Shown piece by piece: positions 19,126 through 27,505 of a stretch of DNA of 64,000 nt. Source of the stretch: Desulfogranum marinum (GTDB taxonomy: Bacteria > Desulfobacterota > Desulfobulbia > Desulfobulbales > Desulfobulbaceae); contig NZ_JAFFQD010000001.1 of the NCBI RefSeq assembly GCF_016918565.1, positions 1-64,000 on the forward strand, given 5' to 3'. The notes beneath the pieces are model-generated. The model did not search any database, was not told the DNA's origin, and saw nothing but the letters and a program-made list of their open reading frames with translations. Every line of letters starts with the position of its first letter. Positions within the stretch are counted from its first letter, which is position 1. The position numbers and the translations under genes were made by a program.

Positions 19126-19539
19126 TCAACCGCAGGAATCTGCATCATTAGGGTCATAGGTCCATGCGCCGTTACGATAGAGATAATCGTTAACCAATAA
19201 CAATTCCTCTTGAGTGAGAACGTCCCACGAGCCATCACGAGCACATTTTTTGCGTCGTTTAAAAAATATCCTGTTCCAGGCTGCAGAAGTGTATGATTCT
19301 GCATGGAGAAATGGTGCCCCGCTATCACTCTCTCTTGAATGACAGCTTTTACATACTTCTCTGAATTTTTTACCGCCTGTTCCCCAAGGTTCGCTTTCCC
19401 AGTCGAGTGGAGGTTTAGCTATCAATCTACACATCTGCGTACGCTGATCGAACCGTTCAGTTGGACGCGCCTGTACTTCGTTTAAGCAGAAGGCAAAAAA
19501 AACAATTGCCATTATTGAGGCTACCATCGAGCTTTGCAT
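19126..19539 (-). CDS. Small periplasmic monohaem cytochrome c-like protein
   Basis: 137 residues. A signal peptide (about 1-24, MQSSMVASIMAIVFFAFCLN) is followed by one c-type haem site, CKSCH at 63-67. Other cysteines (C37, one near residue 98, and one next to the C-terminus) could form disulfides. A GAGGGTGAT ribosome-binding site supports the start. I see no clear distal Met motif such as a MP loop, so haem coordination is unknown. It resembles small single-haem cytochromes or haem sensor-like proteins in sulfate reducers. It stands alone, with no partner oxidoreductase nearby. Confidence 0.7.
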   Translation of the reverse strand: MQSSMVASIMAIVFFAFCLNEVQARPTERFDQRTQMCRLIAKPPLDWESEPWGTGGKKFREVCKSCHSRESDSGAPFLHAESYTSAAWNRIFFKRRKKCARDGSWDVLTQEELLLVNDYLYRNGAWTYDPNDADSCG

Positions 19540-19680
19540 ATCACCCTCTTCAATACATTATGAGCAAAATTAACCGAACAGCAAATTAAATGCTTAACGC
19601 AGTTATCGTGTTCCTGTCATGGTTGTTTCAGAGATGAGATCTTAAAAGTCGTTAAGAGTAATACGTGAGAAAAGGGAAAT

Positions 19681-19712
19681 TTTCCTGCTTGGGTAAAATC
19701 CCAAGCAGGAAA
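19681..19712. terminator. Hairpin terminator after the universal stress protein gene
   Basis: A perfect 13-bp stem TTTCCTGCTTGGG/CCCAAGCAGGAAA with a six-base loop. The stem lies just past the usp stop on the minus strand and is followed there by a short T-rich tail; it may also stop plus-strand transcription. Confidence 0.8.
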
Positions 19713-19715
19713 AAA

Positions 19716-20207
19716 TCAATCGTTATTAGGGACCAGAAAAACCGGAATATTGCTATACCGGGTGACGCGCCGCGCACACGTTCCCATCATGGTATTACCG
19801 AAAAAGGAATGTGCACTTTTCCCGATCACGATCACATCCACATCGTTCTCTTCTGCAATTCTCAACAGTTCACGACTTGGGGTACCCAGAGTAACATGGA
19901 CCTCTGTGTCAGGGATCCTTTCCGCACTCTCAGCCGCCAGTTCTTCTTCAGCAAAAAGTTGTACCCGTTTCTTCATTTTCTCCAAGACATCATGCATTCC
20001 CCCGTTTTTGAGAACTTTATCTGCTGTTTCAGCAGGAAGGTACGTCTCAACAATGGCACTCCCTGCGGTGCCGAGGGGCTCCACGACGTGAACCATCAGT
20101 AAAAGTGCATTATACCGACGGGCAAGACTAACTGCACGACGAAATACAGGTCTGGTATGCTCACCAAGGTCAGTAGCATAAAGAACTTTATTAATTGGTG
20201 GAATCAT
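19716..20207 (-). CDS. Universal stress protein (UspA family)
   Basis: 163 residues, one Usp domain. It starts VLYATDLGEHTRPVFRRAVSLA and carries the nucleotide-loop region VIGKSAHSFFGNTMMGTCARRV, a variant of the ATP-binding G-2x-G-9x-G-S motif with Thr in place of the final Ser. A GGAG site lies six bases before ATG. Usp proteins modulate survival under starvation or stress. It follows dctM after a terminator; universal stress genes often sit beside TRAP transporters, so the neighbourhood may be functional rather than accidental. Confidence 0.9.
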   Translation of the reverse strand: MIPPINKVLYATDLGEHTRPVFRRAVSLARRYNALLLMVHVVEPLGTAGSAIVETYLPAETADKVLKNGGMHDVLEKMKKRVQLFAEEELAAESAERIPDTEVHVTLGTPSRELLRIAEENDVDVIVIGKSAHSFFGNTMMGTCARRVTRYSNIPVFLVPNND

Positions 20208-20250
20208 GTTGGTCTCCGTAATTTTTCATTTGCCCTTAGTCTCAAACAAA

Positions 20251-20280
20251 AACACCTCTGAGAAACTCAGAGGTGTTTTC
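20251..20280 (-). terminator. dctPQM terminator
   Basis: A perfect 12-bp stem (AACACCTCTGAG with its complement, 20251-20262 and 20266-20277) and a three-base loop. On the minus strand it is followed by a T-rich stretch. It lies 13 bases after the dctM stop and separates the transporter genes from usp. Confidence 0.88.
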
Positions 20281-20292
20281 AACAACGGTCAC

Positions 20293-21693
20293 TTATTGAT
20301 ACCCGTGCAACTTATCCAAAAACTCTGGAAGGAAAAGTGATACCTGTGGGATATAGGTAATAATCACGAGGAACAAGAGTAACAACATCAACCATGGAAG
20401 ACAGGCGCGGATAACCCAGCCAATACTATTGCCGGTTATGCCTGCAGTAACAAAAAGATTAAGCCCAACCGGCGGCGTCAGCATCCCAATTTCCATGTTG
20501 ACCACCATGATGATTCCAAGGTGAATAGGATCAATACCAAGCTTAACAGCGATGGGAAAAAGAATAGGAGCCATAATAAGCAAAATGGCTGATGGTTCCA
20601 TAAAATTTCCAGCCATAAGCAACAGAATATTGACTACGATAAGAAACATCCAGGGAGAGAGTCCCCAGCCGATAATCAGCTCAGCAAGGTGATGTGGAAT
20701 ACGTTCAGTTGTCAATACATGCGCAAATAACATGGCATTGGCAATAATAAACAACAGCATGATGCTGACTTTTGATGCATCAAGTATGATCTTTCGCACA
20801 TCCTTGTCGTTGAGACATTTGGGTACAGCTATTATGCATTTCCCAATATTTCTGCCAACTGCACTTCCAAAACCTTCCCCCTTGTTACGCCATGCAACTT
20901 CTTTTAAAGGACCGACATCTCGGTAGCCGAAGATGGAGACTAAAAAGGCATAAATTGCTGAAACCGCCGCAGCTTCGGTGGGACTGGCAATGCCACCGTA
21001 AATGGAGCCAAGGACAATAATAATCAGCATCAGACCGCCAAAAGCTGATGACCCGGCAGAAAAGACTTCACCAAAACCTTTCCATGGCATGGCCGGCAGC
21101 TTTTTAATCCTGGCAGCAATGTAGATGGCAAGCATTAAAATACCGCCCATCATCAAGCCGGGGAGAAAGCCGGCCATAAACATTCTGGCGGCAGAGACCT
21201 CGGTAGCGGCAGCATAAACAAGCATAACAATAGAAGGTGGAATCAAAATTCCCAATGTGCCGGCATTGGTAATAACCCCAGCTGCAAAACTCTCGGGATA
21301 ACCTGCCCGTACCATACCAACAATAACAATAGAGCCAATGGCCGCAACCGTTGCCGGTGATGATCCTGAAACAGCAGCAAATATCATACACGCCATGACT
21401 GATGCCATTGCCAAACCACCGCGAATGTGGCCGACCAGACTAAGTGCAAAGCGGATAATTCGCTTGGCAACACCGCCAGTAGAGAGAAACGCTGATGACA
21501 GGATAAAAAACGGGATAGCCAGTAAGGTATAATGCTCGGATAGTGCTTCGAATAATTTCAATGCGATAGAAGCAAGCGAGTCACTGGAGAAAAAGAGAAT
21601 GGTTGTAATACTGGATAGCCCTAATGCAAGGGCAATGGGCATGCCAAGCAGCATACAGCCAAAGAGCAATATAAAGAGTGCTGCTGTTGTCAT
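20293..21693 (-). CDS. dctM: TRAP transporter large permease, DctM subunit
   Basis: 466 residues with about twelve membrane helices and the DctM signatures near the N-terminus (LLGMPIALALGLSS), GSSPATVAAIGSI and ITNAGTLGILIPPSI. It is the ion-coupled channel subunit of a tripartite C4-dicarboxylate transporter. It is about 40 residues longer than usual; the extra part is a hydrophilic stretch at about 250-290 (FGYRDVGPLKEVAWRNKGEG and following). Its start overlaps the dctQ stop (ATGA), giving translational coupling. Confidence 0.94.
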   Translation of the reverse strand: MTTAALFILLFGCMLLGMPIALALGLSSITTILFFSSDSLASIALKLFEALSEHYTLLAIPFFILSSAFLSTGGVAKRIIRFALSLVGHIRGGLAMASVMACMIFAAVSGSSPATVAAIGSIVIVGMVRAGYPESFAAGVITNAGTLGILIPPSIVMLVYAAATEVSAARMFMAGFLPGLMMGGILMLAIYIAARIKKLPAMPWKGFGEVFSAGSSAFGGLMLIIIVLGSIYGGIASPTEAAAVSAIYAFLVSIFGYRDVGPLKEVAWRNKGEGFGSAVGRNIGKCIIAVPKCLNDKDVRKIILDASKVSIMLLFIIANAMLFAHVLTTERIPHHLAELIIGWGLSPWMFLIVVNILLLMAGNFMEPSAILLIMAPILFPIAVKLGIDPIHLGIIMVVNMEIGMLTPPVGLNLFVTAGITGNSIGWVIRACLPWLMLLLLFLVIITYIPQVSLFLPEFLDKLHGYQ

Positions 21694-22250
21694 GACATGA
21701 CCTCCTCTTCTTTTAATTCTTCAACAATCTCCATACTCTCTTTAGCCTCATCCACGTGACGAAACCCATCAGCATCGCCAACAATAACCTGATACAAGAG
21801 TATCAATATACGGATAGAAATAAAGGAAAACCCTACAAGCAACATTCCATGAGCAAGCCAAGTAGGTATTGGGAGATCTTCAAGTTCAATCCCTATTTTT
21901 TTCATCTTACTCAGATAAATCCAACTACCGTAAAGGATGAGTCCGCAGTAACAAAGAGAGAGAGTGCAGGCCACAATGGTTATTAATCTTCTCATTCCTC
22001 GAGGAAAGAGCTTTACAAAAGCATCCACGCCTATATGTGAACCGACCTTAATTCCATACGATGTACCAAACAGTACAAACCAGGCAGACATATGCAGCGT
22101 TAATTCCTGGGTCCACATAAAACCGGTATTAAAACCGAAACGCATAACCACATCCAGGAAGACTAAAAGCGTGGTTGCTATCAAAAGAAGACTGATCATC
22201 GCCTCTTCGACTTGATTTAAAACACGCAAAAACATAGAGCGAATCCTCAT
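21690..22250 (-). CDS. dctQ: TRAP transporter small permease, DctQ subunit
   Basis: 186 residues with four membrane helices and the family pattern (FLDVVMRFGFNTGFMWTQEL, SHIGVDAFVKLFPRG). DctQ docks with DctM in the inner membrane. The Glu-rich C-terminal tail (EIVEELKEEEV) is cytoplasmic. It sits between dctP and dctM, 87 bp after dctP and overlapping dctM by 4 bp. Confidence 0.93.
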   Translation of the reverse strand: MRIRSMFLRVLNQVEEAMISLLLIATTLLVFLDVVMRFGFNTGFMWTQELTLHMSAWFVLFGTSYGIKVGSHIGVDAFVKLFPRGMRRLITIVACTLSLCYCGLILYGSWIYLSKMKKIGIELEDLPIPTWLAHGMLLVGFSFISIRILILLYQVIVGDADGFRHVDEAKESMEIVEELKEEEVMS

Positions 22251-22337
22251 TAAAAAGAGAGGATAGGGACTAATCTGAAGAATTGCCCCTATCCTTGAAT
22301 TTATTGCATCACAACGCCTATAGGAACTACCCTCTCT

Positions 22338-23330
22338 TTATTTATTGGAGTTATAAGCTGCATCGATCAGTTCTTTACCAATCTCATGCTCAAATTTACT
22401 CCAAACAGGCTTCATAACCTCTACCCATTGCGCTCTTTCTTCGCGAGTTAACTCAATGATTTGGCTGCGCTTTGAGTCAATAATCTTTTGTTTGTCGGAC
22501 TTGGCTTTTTCAGCGGCAACCTGGTTGCCGAATATAATTGCCTCATCAAGAGCTTTTTTCACTTCCGCGCGTATGTCGTCGGACAGGTCCATCCAGAACT
22601 CTGTTGAAGTAACGACCATGTAATCAAGCAGTCCATGATTGGATTCTGTAATATATGGTTGTACTTCAAAGAATTTTTTCGAGTAAATATTAGACCAGGT
22701 GTTTTCCTGTCCATCGATGGCCTTGGTTTGCAGCAGAGTAAACACCTCTGAAAAAGGCTTTTTCAAAGGTGTTGCATCGACCGCCTGAAACTGTGCGGCA
22801 AGAACGTCTGAAGACATGATCCGGAATTTAAGACCAGCTGCATCAGCCGGTACTTTCAGCGGTTGCGAGGAAGAAAGCTGCTTCATTCCATTATGCAGAT
22901 AACCAAGACCAATCAGGCCTTTCTTTTTCATGGCATTAAGCATATCCTGCCCTTCTTTACTCGATTGAAATTTATCAACCGCAGTAATGTCTTCGAACAA
23001 AAACGGCAGGTCATACAGAGCAACTTTTTTCGTGTATCTTTCAAACTTAGACAGTGAAGGGGCAGCCATCTGTACATCACCCAGCAACATGGCTTCAAGT
23101 ACTTTATTATCACCAAAAAGCTGAGAGTTTGGATATACTTCAACCACGACCTTATCCCCAAGCTTTTCAGCAATAAGTTCCTTAAACTTGTTTGCCATCT
23201 GTCCTTTAGGGGTATTTTCTGCAACGACATGGGAAAATTTGATGACAATCGGCTTAGCCAATACAGGTCCGGCTGCTAGAGCTGCTGTAATTGTCAGTGC
23301 TGCTGCTGCCATTGTAATTTTACGAAACAT
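22338..23330 (-). CDS. dctP: TRAP transporter substrate-binding protein, DctP subunit
   Basis: 330 residues from the ATG at 23330, chosen because GGAGG lies six bases upstream. The signal peptide (about 1-25, ending VLAKP) exports it to the periplasm. The conserved arginine that binds the ligand carboxylate is in GLKFRIMSSDV. By family and by the linked DctB/DctD genes, the likely ligands are malate, succinate or fumarate. First gene of the dctPQM operon, transcribed from the sigma-54 promoter at 23480-23495. A hairpin lies in its leader at 23417-23439. Confidence 0.93.
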   Translation of the reverse strand: MFRKITMAAAALTITAALAAGPVLAKPIVIKFSHVVAENTPKGQMANKFKELIAEKLGDKVVVEVYPNSQLFGDNKVLEAMLLGDVQMAAPSLSKFERYTKKVALYDLPFLFEDITAVDKFQSSKEGQDMLNAMKKKGLIGLGYLHNGMKQLSSSQPLKVPADAAGLKFRIMSSDVLAAQFQAVDATPLKKPFSEVFTLLQTKAIDGQENTWSNIYSKKFFEVQPYITESNHGLLDYMVVTSTEFWMDLSDDIRAEVKKALDEAIIFGNQVAAEKAKSDKQKIIDSKRSQIIELTREERAQWVEVMKPVWSKFEHEIGKELIDAAYNSNK

Positions 23331-23479
23331 ACAATCCTCCATTTCTTATTCGGGTGATACATTACCGGCAAATGCCGAAGTCGATAAACTCTGCCAAGAT
23401 AAAACGGCAGGGCTACCCCATATTTCTCATGAAATAGGGCTAGGAATTCAAACCTGTCATGGTTTGTCGGGTCTATGAT

Positions 23480-23495
23480 TGCAATTTTAGCACCA
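23480..23495 (-). promoter_or_regulatory. Sigma-54 promoter of dctPQM
   Basis: On the minus strand the sequence reads TGGTGCTAAAATTGCA. It has GG at -24 and GC at -12 with exactly ten bases between them, close to the consensus TGGCAC-N5-TTGCA. It lies 150 bp before dctP and next to dctD, a sigma-54 activator gene. Predicted start near 23468. Confidence 0.75.
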
Positions 23496-23570
23496 CTAAA
23501 CAGAATTAGATGGTAACAACCTGAAAATGTGATAAATACCAAAAAAGATGTTTGGCCCAGGAGATATACC

Positions 23571-23625
23571 AATGGGTGAAAAACCACCCATTAGCAAAGA
23601 GATTGGAGGCGGAAGCCTACCCGCC
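23571..23625. promoter_or_regulatory. Two dyads upstream of the sigma-54 promoter, possible DctD sites
   Basis: AATGGGTG-N6-CACCCATT (23571-23592, perfect 8-bp arms) and GGCGG-N8-CCGCC (23608-23625). Their centres lie about 113 and 148 bp upstream of the predicted dctP start, the usual range for enhancer sites of NtrC-type activators. The first could instead be a hairpin after dctD, but there is no T-run. Confidence 0.45.
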
Positions 23626-23640
23626 AATGGGAAAAAAGGA

Positions 23641-24996
23641 CTACTTAAAATCGTTTTTATCTAAACCGTATTTTTGCAGTTTATCATAAAGGGTCTTTCT
23701 CGGTAATGATAGGGTGGCCATAACCCCCTTGAGTGAGCCTTTATGTGCACTCAGAGCCTGCTCCAACAAAGCCCGTTCAAACATTTCGACCTGCTGATGC
23801 AGACTGCCGGAAAGTTCTGTAACCTCGCCTGCCAGCAATTGCTCAACCGACCAATCTGACTGACTTCCCAAGAGCACATAGCGCTCAGCCAGGTTACGCA
23901 GTTCCCTCACGTTACCCGGCCAGTCATAGGTCATCAGCATGTTGACTTCCGCTGGTTGGGGGGCTGGTACTTCACGCTGGTAGCGATGTCCGGCCACGAG
24001 CAAGTAATGATGAAACAGCAATGGAATATCTTCCCGCCGATGCCGTAATGGGGGGATATCGATACACACCACATTCAATCTATAATAGAGATCTTTTCGA
24101 AATTCGTTTCTGTCCGAAGCCTCCTTAAGATCAACTTTGGCCGCAGCAACTACTCGAATATCCAGCGGGATCAGCTTATTGGAACCTAATCGTTCCACTG
24201 CACGTTCTTGTAGCACACGAAGAAGATGTACCTGCATCTGGAGCGGCATGCTCTCAATTTCATCAAGCATAAGGGTGCCGCCATTGGCATGCTCTAATTT
24301 ACCGACCCTCTTGTTTTTTGCGTCCGTAAAAGCACCTGCCTCATGACCAAGCAACTCACTTTCGATCAAATTTTCAGCAATCGCACCACAGTTAACTGCT
24401 ACAAAATTTTTATTTCTTCTCCTGCTATGCTCATGGAGGGATCTGGCAACAAGTTCTTTACCTGTTCCGGTTTCACCGACGATCAGGACATCTGCTCCGG
24501 TGTCTGCTATCTGGGCAATCGTCGCACGGAGCCTCTTGGTTGCCGGCGTTACCCCTATAATCCTCGGTCCAGGAGCACTGTGGACCTCAAGCTCTGAGCG
24601 AAGGAGCCTATTCTCAAGGGTCAGCATCCGTTTTTCGAGGGCCCTGGTCACCGTTTTAATAAACCGCTCAGGTGCATAGGGTTTCTCTAAAAAATCATAG
24701 GCACCGTTACGCATCGCTTTGACGGCAGTGGAAACGTCTCCGTGACCGGTTATAAGAATAACGGGGAGGTCCCGGTCCATAAGGTTGATTTTCTCCTGCA
24801 GTTCCATCCCATTCATCCCGGGGAGACGGATGTCGCATACAATTACCCCTGGCCAGTCTTTGGTAATGATATCAAAAACCTCTTCTGCACAATCAGACGC
24901 TACAACTTCTAGCCCTGCAAGCTCAAGGGTCTGGCGGTTTGCCTGGCGAATATGCTTTTCATCATCAATGAAAAGGACCTTGGTTAAAACATTCAT
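23641..24996 (-). CDS. dctD: Sigma-54-dependent response regulator DctD
   Basis: 451 residues. Receiver domain (about 5-115) with phospho-acceptor D55; AAA+ domain with Walker A GETGTGKE at 174-181, the sigma-54-contacting GAFTDA loop at 221-226 and Walker B GGTLMLDE ending at 246; C-terminal Fis-type helix-turn-helix (about 410-450). Phosphorylated DctD should activate sigma-54 polymerase at the dctPQM promoter. It lies 9 bp after dctB and is divergent in function, not in strand, from dctPQM, which follows it after 310 bp. Confidence 0.94.
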   Translation of the reverse strand: MNVLTKVLFIDDEKHIRQANRQTLELAGLEVVASDCAEEVFDIITKDWPGVIVCDIRLPGMNGMELQEKINLMDRDLPVILITGHGDVSTAVKAMRNGAYDFLEKPYAPERFIKTVTRALEKRMLTLENRLLRSELEVHSAPGPRIIGVTPATKRLRATIAQIADTGADVLIVGETGTGKELVARSLHEHSRRRNKNFVAVNCGAIAENLIESELLGHEAGAFTDAKNKRVGKLEHANGGTLMLDEIESMPLQMQVHLLRVLQERAVERLGSNKLIPLDIRVVAAAKVDLKEASDRNEFRKDLYYRLNVVCIDIPPLRHRREDIPLLFHHYLLVAGHRYQREVPAPQPAEVNMLMTYDWPGNVRELRNLAERYVLLGSQSDWSVEQLLAGEVTELSGSLHQQVEMFERALLEQALSAHKGSLKGVMATLSLPRKTLYDKLQKYGLDKNDFK

Positions 24997-25005
24997 AACT
25001 ATTTA

Positions 25006-26832
25006 TTATGGCGCTTCTAATTGAATTTCAAAACAAGTCCCAACGGGCCTGTCGACAAGGGCAAGCGTGCCACCCATTTCTTTTATAATACGCGATGAAA
25101 TTGTCAGCCCTAAACCCAGCCCCTGGCCCGGTTCCTTGGTCGTAAAAAATGGATCAAATATCTGTTCAGCATTTTTTTTATCGATTCCCGATCCACTATC
25201 CTGAACCACCACGTACACTTTCTGATCGACTCGGTGAGCAAAAATTTCTATTTTTTTCACCTTTTGGTCTTTCACGGCATGGATCGCATTACTAATTAAG
25301 TTAACAAACACCTGCTGCAATAAAACGTTATTAGCCTTGACTTCCAAGTCATCAGGGTCAATGCTGATATCGGGTTGGACAGCTGATTTCCGTATGACCG
25401 GCCCTAGTATTTCCAATGCTCCGTCAAGGGAACCATGAAGTGGTACGACATCAACCTTGCCGCTGTTTTTTCTGGCAAAAAGCTTGAGTTGCGCGCCAAG
25501 CTCTGCCATCCTTTCGGTTAATTCACTTATCTGTTCCAGGTTCCACAACGCATCTCCGCTCCGATGCTGCTGAAGGAGTTGCACTGCATTGTCGGAATAA
25601 ACACGAATTGCTGCAAGCGGCTGATTTAATTCATGGGTTATCCCAGCCGACATCTGTCCCAATGCTGCCAGCTTCGCTGCATGGATCAGTTCCCTCCTTG
25701 CTCGTCGCAACTGCTCTTCTGTTTTCTGCCGTTCTTCAATTTCCTGCCTCAGCTTCACATTGGACTCGGTCAATTCAACCGTCCGACTGGCAACTCTAGA
25801 CTCAAGCACTTCGTTAGCATCTTCAAGCAACTTACGTGAATTCTCTTCGTACCGATGGCGCTCGCTCAACCGTTGCTGATGTTGCCAGAATAAAAGTATA
25901 ACCATGATCACGAATACAAAAAACGATCCGACCAGGACAATGGTACGCAAGACAAACTGATCAATTCCTTTGATGTCGGAAAGGATCTGTACTTCCCACC
26001 CTGCATGTGGCATAGAGGCACTGACATGAAGGTAACGATGAACAACTCCCGAAGAGTCATCTACTATTGATAAAATATTGTACCCCTGCCCCTTTTTGGT
26101 ATGAGCGACGGAAAGGGGCAGCAAAGAAGCATCAGGATATCGCTTGCTGGCTGTAATCTGTGACAATACTTCCTTAGAAAGAGGCAAGAGAGTGCGGTAA
26201 CGCCAATCAGAATCGGTAGTAATAAAAATTACCCCCTCAGGGTCTGTAACAAGAAAGGTGTCTCCCTGTTTGTTCCAGTTTTCCTCAACTACGTCGATAT
26301 TAATCTTCATCACCAGCGCTCCGAGAATGTTCTTGCCCTGTCGAACAGGATAGGCAAAGTAATATCCACGCTGGCTTGATGTTGCACCTAGTGCAAAATA
26401 GCGCCCCAATTGTCCCTGCATTGCTTCTTGAAAATAAGGTCGAAAACTAAAATTTCTCCCAACAAAAGGACGGGGAGCCTGCCAATTACTGGCAGCAATA
26501 GTGAGCCCCTCTTTGTCCATGAGATAGGTATCTGCGGCATCGCTGATCACATTCACGGTCTCTAAATATCGATTAAAGGCTTCAATTCTCTCTCTACTGC
26601 CTGGGTTTTGCAAAAAATTGACCAACCGTTTATCGTGAGCCAGCAGCTCAGGCAGAATTTCATACCTTTCAAGCACTCCCTGCAAATACGATATATACAG
26701 GGTGAGTCTGGTGGAAACCTCTTCTGCTTTTTCGGTAACCCCCTGCTGATAAGCCCACCTGCCGGCTCCTGCAATAGTGAGCACCAAAAACAGTATACCG
26801 CTAATCAAGGCTATGATTAATGAACGTCCCAC
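25006..26832 (-). CDS. dctB: C4-dicarboxylate sensor histidine kinase DctB
   Basis: 608 residues. Membrane segments at about 5-25 and 295-316 flank a periplasmic double-Cache sensor of about 270 residues (for example NFSFRPYFQEAMQG and GYYFAYPVRQG). A cytoplasmic coiled coil (about 320-385) leads to HisKA with phospho-acceptor H400 (GITHELNQPLAAIRVYS) and a HATPase_c domain (DSGSGID, FFTTKEPGQGLGLGL). It should sense external C4-dicarboxylates and phosphorylate DctD, whose gene follows 9 bp downstream. Confidence 0.94.
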   Translation of the reverse strand: MGRSLIIALISGILFLVLTIAGAGRWAYQQGVTEKAEEVSTRLTLYISYLQGVLERYEILPELLAHDKRLVNFLQNPGSRERIEAFNRYLETVNVISDAADTYLMDKEGLTIAASNWQAPRPFVGRNFSFRPYFQEAMQGQLGRYFALGATSSQRGYYFAYPVRQGKNILGALVMKINIDVVEENWNKQGDTFLVTDPEGVIFITTDSDWRYRTLLPLSKEVLSQITASKRYPDASLLPLSVAHTKKGQGYNILSIVDDSSGVVHRYLHVSASMPHAGWEVQILSDIKGIDQFVLRTIVLVGSFFVFVIMVILLFWQHQQRLSERHRYEENSRKLLEDANEVLESRVASRTVELTESNVKLRQEIEERQKTEEQLRRARRELIHAAKLAALGQMSAGITHELNQPLAAIRVYSDNAVQLLQQHRSGDALWNLEQISELTERMAELGAQLKLFARKNSGKVDVVPLHGSLDGALEILGPVIRKSAVQPDISIDPDDLEVKANNVLLQQVFVNLISNAIHAVKDQKVKKIEIFAHRVDQKVYVVVQDSGSGIDKKNAEQIFDPFFTTKEPGQGLGLGLTISSRIIKEMGGTLALVDRPVGTCFEIQLEAP

Positions 26833-27505
26833 TTGTTTTTCAAACCTCTCATTGCAACAAGTACAAATGACACCTTGGATCCGCTTTTCTTCAACACAGG
26901 TGATTGTCTCTGGCTAATTTAAGACGGATCTCTTATATTCCTGGCAGTTAAACGCTTTTTACCTTGGGCCTGCGCTACAAAATTTATTTTTCTGATCAAT
27001 ACCCGGTACGCCCTTTGTATTGGCGCTCATAAATTTTACCGGTGACTTTCAGCAGCACGCCACCTGATCAGTTACAGATGGGAGTTAGCCCGAATTTCTC
27101 ATGAGTTTTTTGCTTTTCGACTTAAGTTTTGATATTTATAGAAAATAAGGTAGCGCTAAAAAAACAAACTGTTTTTTCGTCGATAATCAAAAAACTCACC
27201 CTCCTGGTCAGCGGATTTTTCCGCAGACTCTTTGTTGCAGGCCATTTGCGGTAGCTTACTATCGGAGTCTACGCTTACCTGCTGCGTGTCCTGCGCCTCG
27301 ATCTGCGAAAAACTTCACTGATGAGAAATCCGGGTTAGGGCTAGGCTATCTGCTATTCCCTGAATAGTAACTTTTACTGCAGAAATATTTCTACACAAAG
27401 TATACTCCCCGTTTACCAACCGACGAGGAGCAGACACTGTACCATATCCCAGATATCGGGAAAGGAATCCTTTTTTAAAATGATATTGAACCATAGTCAG
27501 TACAA
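26833..27505. other. Intergenic region carrying a MITE-like element
   Basis: About 670 bp between the divergent dctB and the KamA-family gene. It contains the inverted-repeat element at 27085-27338. The remainder (26833-27084, 27339-27505) has no credible gene and no regulatory motif that I can name. Confidence 0.6.
27085..27338. mobile_element. MITE-like element, copy 1
   Basis: A 246-bp body (27089-27334) with imperfect terminal inverted repeats: CCCGAATTTCTCATGAGT at the left and ACTGATGAGAAATCCGGG at the right. The flanks carry a matching TTAG on each side (27085-27088, 27335-27338), which fits a 4-bp target duplication. There is no transposase frame inside. The body matches a diverged second copy at 40039-40286. 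Confidence 0.75.
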
